Below are positions 1 through 5,783 of a stretch of 6,888 bases of DNA, piece by piece. Position 1 is the first letter of the stretch. Each line of letters opens with the position of its first letter. The translations under genes were made by a program, and so were the position numbers. The notes beneath the pieces were generated by a model. The model was not told the origin of the DNA. It saw only the letters and a list, made by a program, of their open reading frames with translations, and did no database searches. The stretch comes from Planctomycetaceae bacterium (GTDB lineage: Bacteria; Planctomycetota; Planctomycetia; Pirellulales; Thermoguttaceae): the NCBI GenBank assembly GCA_031288955.1, contig JAITQJ010000270.1, positions 1 through 6,888 on the forward strand, written 5' to 3'.

Positions 1-140
1 GCTCGTCCGCCGTTTTTGTGTTCCCGCTGATAGGCACTGGTGAGAATGGCGTGCATTTTGTGAAAAACTTCTTTTTTCACGCCGAAAAGTTCTTTGAAAT
101 CTGCATCATTTTGGGTGAGAGCGTGCTGCCAGCGGTTCAT
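1..140 (-). CDS. IS5-family-type transposase, N-terminal fragment (runs off left edge)
   Basis: This minus-strand reading frame is open from an ATG at 140-138 to the window edge and gives 46 complete codons. The product begins MNRWQHALTQNDADF and continues with FKELFGVKKEVFHKM, then ends in a basic HKNGGR stretch. A 'FxxLxGVxxxxFxxM' helix followed by a Lys/Gly/Arg-rich turn is the usual N-terminal helix-turn-helix region of IS5-type DDE transposases (family knowledge, recalled). The DDE catalytic core would lie outside the window, so activity cannot be judged. A second ATG sits directly upstream (143-141). The AAGGAG at 152-147 is 6 nt from the inner ATG and only 3 nt from the outer one, so the inner start is preferred. 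This is the only gene in the window with a good Shine-Dalgarno, unlike its neighbours, which fits a mobile gene of foreign origin. Confidence 0.72.
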   Translation of the reverse strand, partial: MNRWQHALTQNDADFKELFGVKKEVFHKMHAILTSAYQREHKNGGR

Positions 141-146
141 CATTGG

Positions 147-152
147 CTCCTT
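147..152 (-). promoter_or_regulatory. Ribosome binding site of the transposase
   Basis: On the minus strand this reads AAGGAG, a strong Shine-Dalgarno core. It lies 6 nt before the ATG at 140-138 and 3 nt before the ATG at 143-141, and so favours the inner start. Confidence 0.55.
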
Positions 153-259
153 GACGAGGAAAGAGGAACTCTCATCATACCACCTACAAGCAATCGGGGA
201 AATACTATATCACAAATCGACTAAATTAACGTTACCGAACAAGTCTACTTTGTATCCGG

Positions 260-288
260 TTAATGCCTCAAACGGAATTTGGTATAAT
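260..288 (+). promoter_or_regulatory. Candidate sigma70-type promoter of the alcohol dehydrogenase gene
   Basis: A perfect TATAAT lies at 283-288. A weak -35 (TTAATG, 260-265, three of six consensus bases) is 17 bp upstream. Transcription would start near 295 and give a leader of about 34 nt to the ATG at 329. The box falls inside the longer open frame that begins at 263, which argues against that earlier ATG. The promoter lies only about 15 to 40 bp outside the presumed IS terminus, so the insertion may have replaced any upstream control sequence. Confidence 0.5.
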
Positions 289-328
289 TAGGGCGATACT
301 GGTCAACGCGTCCTCATTGCCAAAAAGA

Positions 329-1528
329 ATGTTCTACGAACTCATATTTCCGAAACGTATTGTTTTCGGTGCCGGTAAACGCCGGGAAATCGGGAGTTTA
401 GCGAAACCGCTGGGACAGCGGGCGATTGTCGTTTGCGGTTCCCGAACACTCGAACAAAACGGTTCTCTTCGGGAACTCATCGCCAACCTCGAAGAATCCG
501 GCATCTCAATTTTAAGTACGCAAACCATTACACACGAACCGGAGGTGCCGGATGCGGACAACCTCGTTGAGCGGCTTCGGAGTTCGTTTATGACCGGCGA
601 TTTCGTCATCGGTTTCGGCGGCGGTTCGGCTATTGACCTTGCCAAAACCGTTGCCGCTCTCCTGCCGCAAAAGGGACGCTCCTCTGTCAAAGAATACCTC
701 GAAGGTGTCGGGAGCGGCTTGACATTAAAACAGCCGCCGCTGCCGATTGTTGCCGTTCCGACAACTGCCGGTACCGGTGCGGAAGCAACACGAAATGCCG
801 TTATCGCTTCGTACAGTCCGCCGTTTAAGAAAAGTCTTCGGGATAACGCCCTAATGCCGAGCCTTGTCGTTGCCGACCCCGAATTGACGCAATTTTGTCC
901 GCTGAAAATAACGGCGGCAGCCGGTATGGATGCGGTAACGCAACTGTTAGAAAGTTACGTCAGCAAAAAACATCAGCCCGTAACCGATGCGCTTGTGGAA
1001 CAAGCATTGCCGGCGGCGGTGAAAGCCCTGACCGTTCTCGGCGAAACGTCACTCATTGATTGGGGCGAGAAGGAAATTCTTGCAGAGCGTTCGGCAATAA
1101 TGCACGCCGCTTTGCTTTCAGGCATTACTTTGGCGAATGCCGGTTTGGGAATGGCGCACGGCATTGCACCGGCATTAGGAACGCATTGCCGGATACCGCA
1201 CGGGACGGCGTGTGCGCTGCTTTTGCCGATAACCTTGCGGACGAATGTTGATGTTTGTTTGGAGCGTTATGCGAAACTCGGACGGCTGCTCTTTTCGTCT
1301 AAAACGGACGCTGCGGCAGTTTCGGAAGAAGAGGCGGCAGAGATGCTTATTTCCAAGATAGAGGAACTCTGCGAAATACTGATGATGCCGAAAACATTGA
1401 GCGAAGCGGGAGTCAAGGCAGCCGTGATACCGGCGTTGGCAGCGGATTCACAGGGTTCAAGTATGTCGGGCAATCCTAAAACGCTGACGGCAAGCGATGT
1501 CGAAAACATTTTGCGGCAGATAGCATAG
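329..1528 (+). CDS. Iron-containing alcohol dehydrogenase family protein
   Basis: A 399-residue protein of the Fe-ADH superfamily (PF00465 type), close to the usual 380-400 residues, expected to be a soluble cytoplasmic NAD(P)-dependent oxidoreductase of alcohols or aldehydes. The N-terminal dinucleotide-binding half shows FPKRIVFGAG (7-16), the pyrophosphate-binding GGGSAIDLAK (97-106) and PTTAGTGAE (144-152). The C-terminal helical half carries the metal site: Asp201, His277 (in GLGMAHG) and His291 (in RIPHG). The fourth ligand position, usually His in 'DAxxH', is Gln205 here. I recall 'TQLIE' variants in some Fe-ADH subfamilies, so this is probably a subfamily trait rather than damage. The frame is open from an ATG at 263, but homology starts at residue MFYELIFPKR and a TATAAT box lies between the two, so 329 was chosen. 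No clear Shine-Dalgarno precedes it. The substrate cannot be deduced; no pathway partner is adjacent. It converges on the VWA gene with a 12-bp gap. Confidence 0.9.
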   Translation: MFYELIFPKRIVFGAGKRREIGSLAKPLGQRAIVVCGSRTLEQNGSLRELIANLEESGISILSTQTITHEPEVPDADNLVERLRSSFMTGDFVIGFGGGSAIDLAKTVAALLPQKGRSSVKEYLEGVGSGLTLKQPPLPIVAVPTTAGTGAEATRNAVIASYSPPFKKSLRDNALMPSLVVADPELTQFCPLKITAAAGMDAVTQLLESYVSKKHQPVTDALVEQALPAAVKALTVLGETSLIDWGEKEILAERSAIMHAALLSGITLANAGLGMAHGIAPALGTHCRIPHGTACALLLPITLRTNVDVCLERYAKLGRLLFSSKTDAAAVSEEEAAEMLISKIEELCEILMMPKTLSEAGVKAAVIPALAADSQGSSMSGNPKTLTASDVENILRQIA

Positions 1529-1546
1529 ACACGGTTAAAACTATGC
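1523..1546. repeat. Short inverted repeat spanning the two convergent stop codons
   Basis: GCATAG (1523-1528) and CTATGC (1541-1546) are exact inverted copies separated by 12 bp. Each is the last Ala codon plus TAG stop of one gene, so both flanking genes end GCA-TAG. A transcript from either strand could form a 6-bp hairpin with a 12-nt loop. There is no following T-run, so it does not look like a standard intrinsic terminator, and coincidence of codon choice is a fair explanation. Confidence 0.3.
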
Positions 1547-3799
1547 CAATGTCCAGAGGCGGCGGAGCAGCCATTCGGTCAGCAATGCGGCACAAATGAC
1601 CGATAACAAATAGACGTACAGCCGCTCTTCCGCCGAGGCATCCAAGACCGCTTTCTGTGAACGTACCTTTATCCGCTCCGGTAACTGTTCCAACGCATCA
1701 AACGAACGGAAATACGTCCCGCCGCTGTCCGCTGCCAACCGTTCCAGCAGCGGCTCGTTGCGGTTCGGATGCTCCTGTTCCAAGGCACTCATCTGAACCT
1801 GTACCGTCTCTGCTGCCGTGATGGGAACATCACCGTCCGGCAATTGTAACTGAAACGTCCAGGTGCCTTCTTCTGTCAGCGGTACAAACGCCTGATATAC
1901 CCCAGGCACATTGGAGTCGAGTACCGCCTCAAGTGTCCGCTTCGTTCCCGACGGCATCAAAATATCAAGCGGCAACTTTGCTTCCGTCAACGGATTCAAC
2001 TGCGCATCGTTCGCCGTCAAACGCAACTGCGCTGCCGTTCCAAGAGAATAATGTTTTTTGTCCGCTGTCAGCGACACTCTGTCCGAGTCCCGCTGCAAAC
2101 GCCCCTGACTGACATAACGAATCATCTTCGCCGCTATTTGTTCAAAAATTTTCTCGCCTCCTTTGACAGTACGTGTCCGCCAGAGTTCGCCGCTGCCGAT
2201 GTACAACACTCTGCCGGAACCGTAAAACTGTTCGGCAATGAACACCGGTACGGCGGTTGCGGTTATTCCTTCCGGTACAGCCTCTTTGCCCGCCGCCAAT
2301 AAAGTTGCCGCCGGTTTTATGCCCTTAACGGCGAAACAGCCGTAGAAACCGGAGAACGTGTTCCAGAAACTGCGGGACTGCACGGGGTCGGAATACGGCT
2401 GCAAATAGACAGCGTTTTCGCCCGTTTTGGTCAGATGAAGCGGCTGCGGTTTGGCGGAGGTGCGCATTTTGCTGTCGAAAGCCGCCTCGCCGGAAAAAAA
2501 CTCGACGGGATAAAGCGAACGAATTTTTTCAAAACTTTTATCATAAAGCCAGCCGGAAACGGTGTCGCCTTGATGAATGCCGCCGGCAATCAGGATAACG
2601 CCGCCGCCCTGCCGGGCAATCCAATACTCTAATATGTCTATTTGTTCAGGTGAAAGTTCACGCCAGGGGGCATCGAACGTTATCAGAACATCATACTGCG
2701 CCATCTCGGCTTTCGTTGACGGAAATGCTGCTAAAATCTTGTCGGCGTTCTGCGAAATAGATGCCGAACGGTTCCAGCCGGGCAGTACATCGGCGGTCAT
2801 CGTTTTGTCCCGGTTGATTTGTGAGCAGATAAATTGATAGTCCCGGCTTGGTGCGGATGCAAAAAGCAGTATCCGGTCTTTGCGGTCAACGGCATTAACT
2901 TCAAACGTTTTGCTGTCTTCGCTGACTTTGACCGTTAAGCGGTGTTTTCCGGCAGTCGGCAATTTAACCTCAAACGCTGTGCTGTGCTGCGTTTGTGTAT
3001 CGAATGTTTGTTCGCCGATTACCGTATCGCCGTCTAAAAGCGTTACAGCAATCTTCTGCGGCGGGATATTTTCGCAAAGAACCGGCACCGTCAGGCGGAA
3101 CGCATCGTTCGGAAACACGCGGTCGGGAACGTCGATACTGCCGATACGGATGCTCGCCGGCAACTCCGTCTTACCGACACCGGCGGTATAAACCGGTATC
3201 CGCAAATTGGCGGCATTTTCTGAAGGCGTGTCAATGCTTTGACCGGCATTTTGCTGTCCGTCGGAAAAGACGATAACGGCAGCGAGCGGTTCGCCGCGTT
3301 CTTTATGCAGAACTTCGGCAATCGCATCGCCGAGAGCCGTTTTTTCGCCGTTGGCGGAAGCAAACGACGCGGCATCTTGAACCGATTCTGCTCTGACTTC
3401 CGAGTCAAACGAAAAGATTTTAACGTTATGCTGCTGTGAAAGTGCCGGCAGCAACGGGCTGCTGCTCAAAAATTGCCGGACGGCAGCGATACGAGCCGAT
3501 TTATCCGCTGTATCATTATTGTTCATACTGGCACTCGTATCAATCAGCACGGCAACGTCAGAACTGCCGACGAGATGCGACCATTGCGGCTGCAAATAAT
3601 AAACAAACAGACCGGCAACGGCAGCGCAGCGGAGTGTCAGGAGAACAATGCTTTTCCAGCGGTGCAATTCGGCGGTATCCGTCCGAAGCCGCCGCTGAAA
3701 GTACCAGACGAGCAGCGCAAAGACGAGAATCGGCAGCAGGTAGTCAACATTCTCCTGTATCCGTCCCAAGCGAAAAATCGTCTCCGCAGCGTCGGGCAT
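1541..3799 (-). CDS. Membrane-anchored VWA domain protein with glutamine-amidotransferase-like domain
   Basis: Product of 752 residues from the ATG at 3799-3797; a TTG at 3814-3812 would add five residues. Neither start has a Shine-Dalgarno. Two N-terminal TM helices (about 20-34 and 51-69) flank an Arg-rich loop (QRRLR), and a third TM (about 726-744) precedes a C-terminal RRLW tail. By the positive-inside rule the large central part is periplasmic. A von Willebrand A domain spans about 80-215 with a complete metal-ion site: DTSAS (Asp87, Ser89, Ser91), Thr154 and Asp180 in VFSDG. A beta-rich Ig-like segment follows (about 220-303). Next comes an alpha/beta region (about 307-560) resembling class I glutamine amidotransferase-like domains (RILLFASAPSRDYQFI; WIARQGGGVILIAGG); I see no G-x-C-x-G nucleophile elbow, so it is probably non-catalytic. 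A second beta-rich segment covers about 570-670. The architecture matches BatA/BatB-like VWA membrane proteins common in Planctomycetes, often near MoxR ATPase and DUF58 genes; none is in this window. Function unknown; protein binding or assembly at the envelope is the inference. Confidence 0.85.
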   Translation of the reverse strand: MPDAAETIFRLGRIQENVDYLLPILVFALLVWYFQRRLRTDTAELHRWKSIVLLTLRCAAVAGLFVYYLQPQWSHLVGSSDVAVLIDTSASMNNNDTADKSARIAAVRQFLSSSPLLPALSQQHNVKIFSFDSEVRAESVQDAASFASANGEKTALGDAIAEVLHKERGEPLAAVIVFSDGQQNAGQSIDTPSENAANLRIPVYTAGVGKTELPASIRIGSIDVPDRVFPNDAFRLTVPVLCENIPPQKIAVTLLDGDTVIGEQTFDTQTQHSTAFEVKLPTAGKHRLTVKVSEDSKTFEVNAVDRKDRILLFASAPSRDYQFICSQINRDKTMTADVLPGWNRSASISQNADKILAAFPSTKAEMAQYDVLITFDAPWRELSPEQIDILEYWIARQGGGVILIAGGIHQGDTVSGWLYDKSFEKIRSLYPVEFFSGEAAFDSKMRTSAKPQPLHLTKTGENAVYLQPYSDPVQSRSFWNTFSGFYGCFAVKGIKPAATLLAAGKEAVPEGITATAVPVFIAEQFYGSGRVLYIGSGELWRTRTVKGGEKIFEQIAAKMIRYVSQGRLQRDSDRVSLTADKKHYSLGTAAQLRLTANDAQLNPLTEAKLPLDILMPSGTKRTLEAVLDSNVPGVYQAFVPLTEEGTWTFQLQLPDGDVPITAAETVQVQMSALEQEHPNRNEPLLERLAADSGGTYFRSFDALEQLPERIKVRSQKAVLDASAEERLYVYLLSVICAALLTEWLLRRLWTLA

Positions 3800-3828
3800 T
3801 TGACAAACAATCAATAATGTTAGATAAT
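3800..3828 (+). promoter_or_regulatory. Strong sigma70-type promoter driving the DUF4340 gene
   Basis: A perfect TTGACA at 3800-3805 and GATAAT at 3823-3828 are separated by exactly 17 bp, the best promoter match in the window. Transcription would start around 3835 and leave a leader of about 95 nt before the ATG at 3930. The -35 box abuts the ATG of the divergent VWA gene and would be coding if that gene began at the TTG at 3814. A minus-strand TATTAT (3829-3824) overlaps this -10, so the two directions may compete; no good minus-strand -35 accompanies it. Confidence 0.6.
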
Positions 3829-3844
3829 ATCGGGCAGTAATTCA

Positions 3845-3870
3845 GTCCCCGCACCAAAGGCGGTGCGGAC
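3845..3870 (+). promoter_or_regulatory. GC-rich leader hairpin upstream of the DUF4340 gene
   Basis: CCGCACC (3849-3855) pairs perfectly with GGTGCGG (3862-3868) around a 6-nt loop (AAAGGC). GT at 3845-3846 can pair with AC at 3869-3870 across a two-base bulge. It lies about 10 nt into the predicted transcript from the promoter at 3800-3828. No U-run follows in the plus direction (GGTATCGAAT), so it is not a simple terminator. It could stabilise the mRNA 5' end or be a protein or ligand site; the role is unknown. Confidence 0.45.
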
Positions 3871-3898
3871 GGTATCGAATAAAAACCCGCAACCGTTA

Positions 3899-3912
3899 TT
3901 ATCAATTATCAA
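3899..3912. repeat. Tandem heptamer TTATCAA x2 upstream of the DUF4340 start
   Basis: Two perfect head-to-tail copies of TTATCAA occupy 3899-3905 and 3906-3912, ending 17 nt before the ATG at 3930. They could be a binding site or just AT-rich spacer sequence; two copies of a 7-mer are weak evidence. Confidence 0.35.
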
Positions 3913-3929
3913 ACACCGATTGCAAGACA

Positions 3930-5579
3930 ATGTCCGAAACTGCGAAAACGTTTACATTTGTTACTCTTGCCGTTATTCTTGCCGGCATCGTGTATGTCAG
4001 CCGTCCCGTTGTTGTTGAATTCAAGAGCGAGGAAATGCTCGGCAAGCAACTGTTTCCGAATTTCACAGACCCGCTGGCGGTCAAAACGCTGGAAATCGTT
4101 CAGACTGATGCGTCTGGCGAAAAGGCGGACTTCAAGATTGCTGCCGTAAAAACAACGGAAAACGGCGGAGAAGTCTGGGCGATTCCGTCGCACGATAATT
4201 ATCCGGCAGATGCAAAAGACCAGATGGCGAAAACCGCCGAAGCATTAACCGCCCTGACGGTTCTTGAAGTCGTCAAAACTGACGGCGGCAGCGATACGGC
4301 AACGCAGCAGGTAATGTACGGCGTTGTTGACCCGTCGGAAAGCAGCGGTGAAGGCACCGGCATAAAAATAACGCTCGGCGGGGCAAATAATGAACAACTC
4401 GTTAACATCATCGTCGGAAAAAAAGCAGCGGCAAAAGAAGCGGACAATCCTGACTCTGCCGGCAAGACGCTGCATTATGTCCGTATTCCGTCGCAGCAGC
4501 CGATTTATGTTACAGAAATTGACCCAAGCCGGTTTCCGGCAGACTTCGACCATTGGATTGAAAAGAATCTCCTCGACATCAGTACGCTTGATATTACGCA
4601 GATTTTTGTGGACGAATACTCGTTCAAAATCGAAGTTGATGTAGCACAGGGTGCGCTGCAAGAGATGCTCGCACCGGAATTCAAAGGCGATATGACGTTC
4701 GATTACAATGCCGATGAAACGGGGGCGGCAAAATGGAAACTCGCCAAATTGATGGGATTCAAGGGACAGGATTATCAGTATTACGAACGTAAACCTGACG
4801 CAGGCAAAGAACTGAACGCGGAAACATTGGACGCGGCAGTATCGGCGTTGAACGATTTGAAAATTGTCAGTGTGCTGCGCAAGCCTGCCGAATTAGCAAA
4901 GGCGTTGCGGGAAGGCAAAACGTTTGAAAAAATCAAGATGGACGCTTCGATGAAAAAGACTGGCTTCTATCTTGTCCCGATGCCGGATTTGAAGGGCGAT
5001 AAAACGAAAACGATTCAGCAATTATTGTCAAACGAAGGGGACATTCAGTTACGTATGAAGGACGGTATCCGTTACAATCTGCGTTTCGGCGATTTGACGG
5101 GAACGGAGAGCGAAGTCAAAGACGGGACGAAAAAGCCGGAAGCGGCGGAACAAAAGCCGGACGAAAAAAAGACGCTGGGGGCGAATCGGTATTTGTTTAT
5201 CACAGCGGAGTTTGATGCGGCGGCGGTACCGGCGGCAGAGGTAAAAAAAGTGCCAGAGGTGCCGAAAGAGGCGAAACCGGAGGACGCTGAAAAAATTAAG
5301 GCAGAGATTGCGGAAACAGAAAAGGCGAACACACGGGAGGCGGAGCGGTACAAGTCAGACATTGAGTCGGGCAAAAAGCGGGCAGAAAAATTATCGGCAC
5401 GTTTTGCGGACTGGTATTATGTGATTCCCGAAGACGTTTATAAAAAGATACATTTAACGGAGACAAACGTATTCAAATCTGTCACGAAAACAGCACCGCA
5501 AACGTCGCCGGCTGAACAAAAACCGGAAGAGCCGAAGACGAATAAAGCCGCAAACTTACCGGATTTGCCGGGGTTGTAA
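3930..5579 (+). CDS. DUF4340 domain-containing membrane-anchored protein
   Basis: A 549-residue protein. A short N-terminal tail is followed by one TM helix (about 8-24, FTFVTLAVILAGIVYV); with no cleavage site visible it should act as an anchor with the rest in the periplasm. The body matches the DUF4340 pattern as I know it: W-x-I-P with NYPAD (83-94), a helix ending LTALTVLEVV (106-115), YGVVDPS (130-136), an IIVGKK strand (160-165), HYVRIPSQQPIYVTEID (182-198), and a second related half around 208-390 (NLLDI; YNLRFGDL). A low-complexity Lys/Glu/Pro linker (about 395-415) and a long charged helix, probably coiled coil (about 450-492), interrupt the C-terminal part before a final DWYYVIPEDVYKKI motif (494-507). 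The tail is Pro/Lys/Glu rich. DUF4340 proteins often accompany Gld-type ABC transporter genes; here none is seen, and the neighbours are the divergent VWA gene (shared control region) and a downstream RND-type gene. Start: ATG 14 residues before the TM core; no Shine-Dalgarno. Molecular function unknown. Confidence 0.82.
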   Translation: MSETAKTFTFVTLAVILAGIVYVSRPVVVEFKSEEMLGKQLFPNFTDPLAVKTLEIVQTDASGEKADFKIAAVKTTENGGEVWAIPSHDNYPADAKDQMAKTAEALTALTVLEVVKTDGGSDTATQQVMYGVVDPSESSGEGTGIKITLGGANNEQLVNIIVGKKAAAKEADNPDSAGKTLHYVRIPSQQPIYVTEIDPSRFPADFDHWIEKNLLDISTLDITQIFVDEYSFKIEVDVAQGALQEMLAPEFKGDMTFDYNADETGAAKWKLAKLMGFKGQDYQYYERKPDAGKELNAETLDAAVSALNDLKIVSVLRKPAELAKALREGKTFEKIKMDASMKKTGFYLVPMPDLKGDKTKTIQQLLSNEGDIQLRMKDGIRYNLRFGDLTGTESEVKDGTKKPEAAEQKPDEKKTLGANRYLFITAEFDAAAVPAAEVKKVPEVPKEAKPEDAEKIKAEIAETEKANTREAERYKSDIESGKKRAEKLSARFADWYYVIPEDVYKKIHLTETNVFKSVTKTAPQTSPAEQKPEEPKTNKAANLPDLPGL

Positions 5580-5783
5580 TAGCGGATTATTTATAATTAA
5601 CATCTGATGAAGAGTGTTGTGTTGTGCCGTCATCGTACAACGGCGGTTTAATATAGGTAATGTGCGAAAACTTTACCGGTTCACATTGAGAAATTCGCCG
5701 TAAAATCGGGAAAAAGCGGCATTTTTCTCTACGTCTTTCGTCCGTTTCGTGATACAATAGCGTCTGAATTCTTTCCAAAATCA
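5580..5783 (+). other. Structured spacer between DUF4340 and RND genes, no gene seen
   Basis: I see no convincing coding sequence in these 204 bp. Several competing hairpins are possible: GTTGTGC (5621-5627) with GTACAAC (5635-5641, one G-U pair); GCCGT (5626-5630) with ACGGC (5640-5644), which excludes the first; AATGTG (5659-5664) with CACATT (5682-5687); and GCCG (5697-5700) with CGGC (5717-5720) followed by ATTTTTCTCT. The last is the nearest thing to a terminator, but its stem is only 4 bp with a 16-nt loop. Whether transcription from the DUF4340 gene continues into the next gene is undecided. Confidence 0.4.
5753..5758 (+). promoter_or_regulatory. Possible -10 box for the RND/MMPL gene
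   Basis: TACAAT, five of six consensus bases, lies 25 nt before the ATG at 5784. No convincing -35 hexamer is found 16 to 18 bp upstream (the position reads TACGTC), so this is a weak call. Confidence 0.3.

Larger units (their letters stand above)
1..247 (-). mobile_element. Insertion sequence end (5' end of an IS5-type element)
   Basis: The transposase fragment implies that its upstream IS terminus lies between the gene start and the alcohol dehydrogenase. The best candidate is at about 226-247: read on the minus strand it starts TAGACTTGTTCGGTAAC, which resembles the 'GACTTGTTC' type of IS5-family terminal repeat as I remember it. It lies about 105 bp from the transposase start, a plausible distance. 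The other terminus is outside the window, so neither the inverted repeat nor a target duplication can be tested and the right boundary is provisional. Within the leader a weak minus-strand promoter is possible (TATGAT at 179-174, poor -35 TTTCCC at 202-197, 17 bp apart). Confidence 0.5.

Noticed and set aside
263..328. N-terminal extension of the alcohol dehydrogenase from the ATG at 263
   Set aside because: The 22 extra residues do not look like Fe-ADH sequence, the family normally starts near MFYELIFPKR, and a perfect TATAAT box lies inside the extension.
3436..3840. A 134-codon plus-strand open frame opposite the VWA gene start
   Set aside because: It lies antisense to the TM/VWA coding region, has an Arg/Gln-rich composition typical of a shadow frame, and shows no recognisable motif.
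5697..5726. Intrinsic terminator after the DUF4340 gene
   Set aside because: The stem is only four base pairs with a 16-nt loop, and part of the T-run can itself pair with the upstream A-run, so it fails normal terminator criteria.
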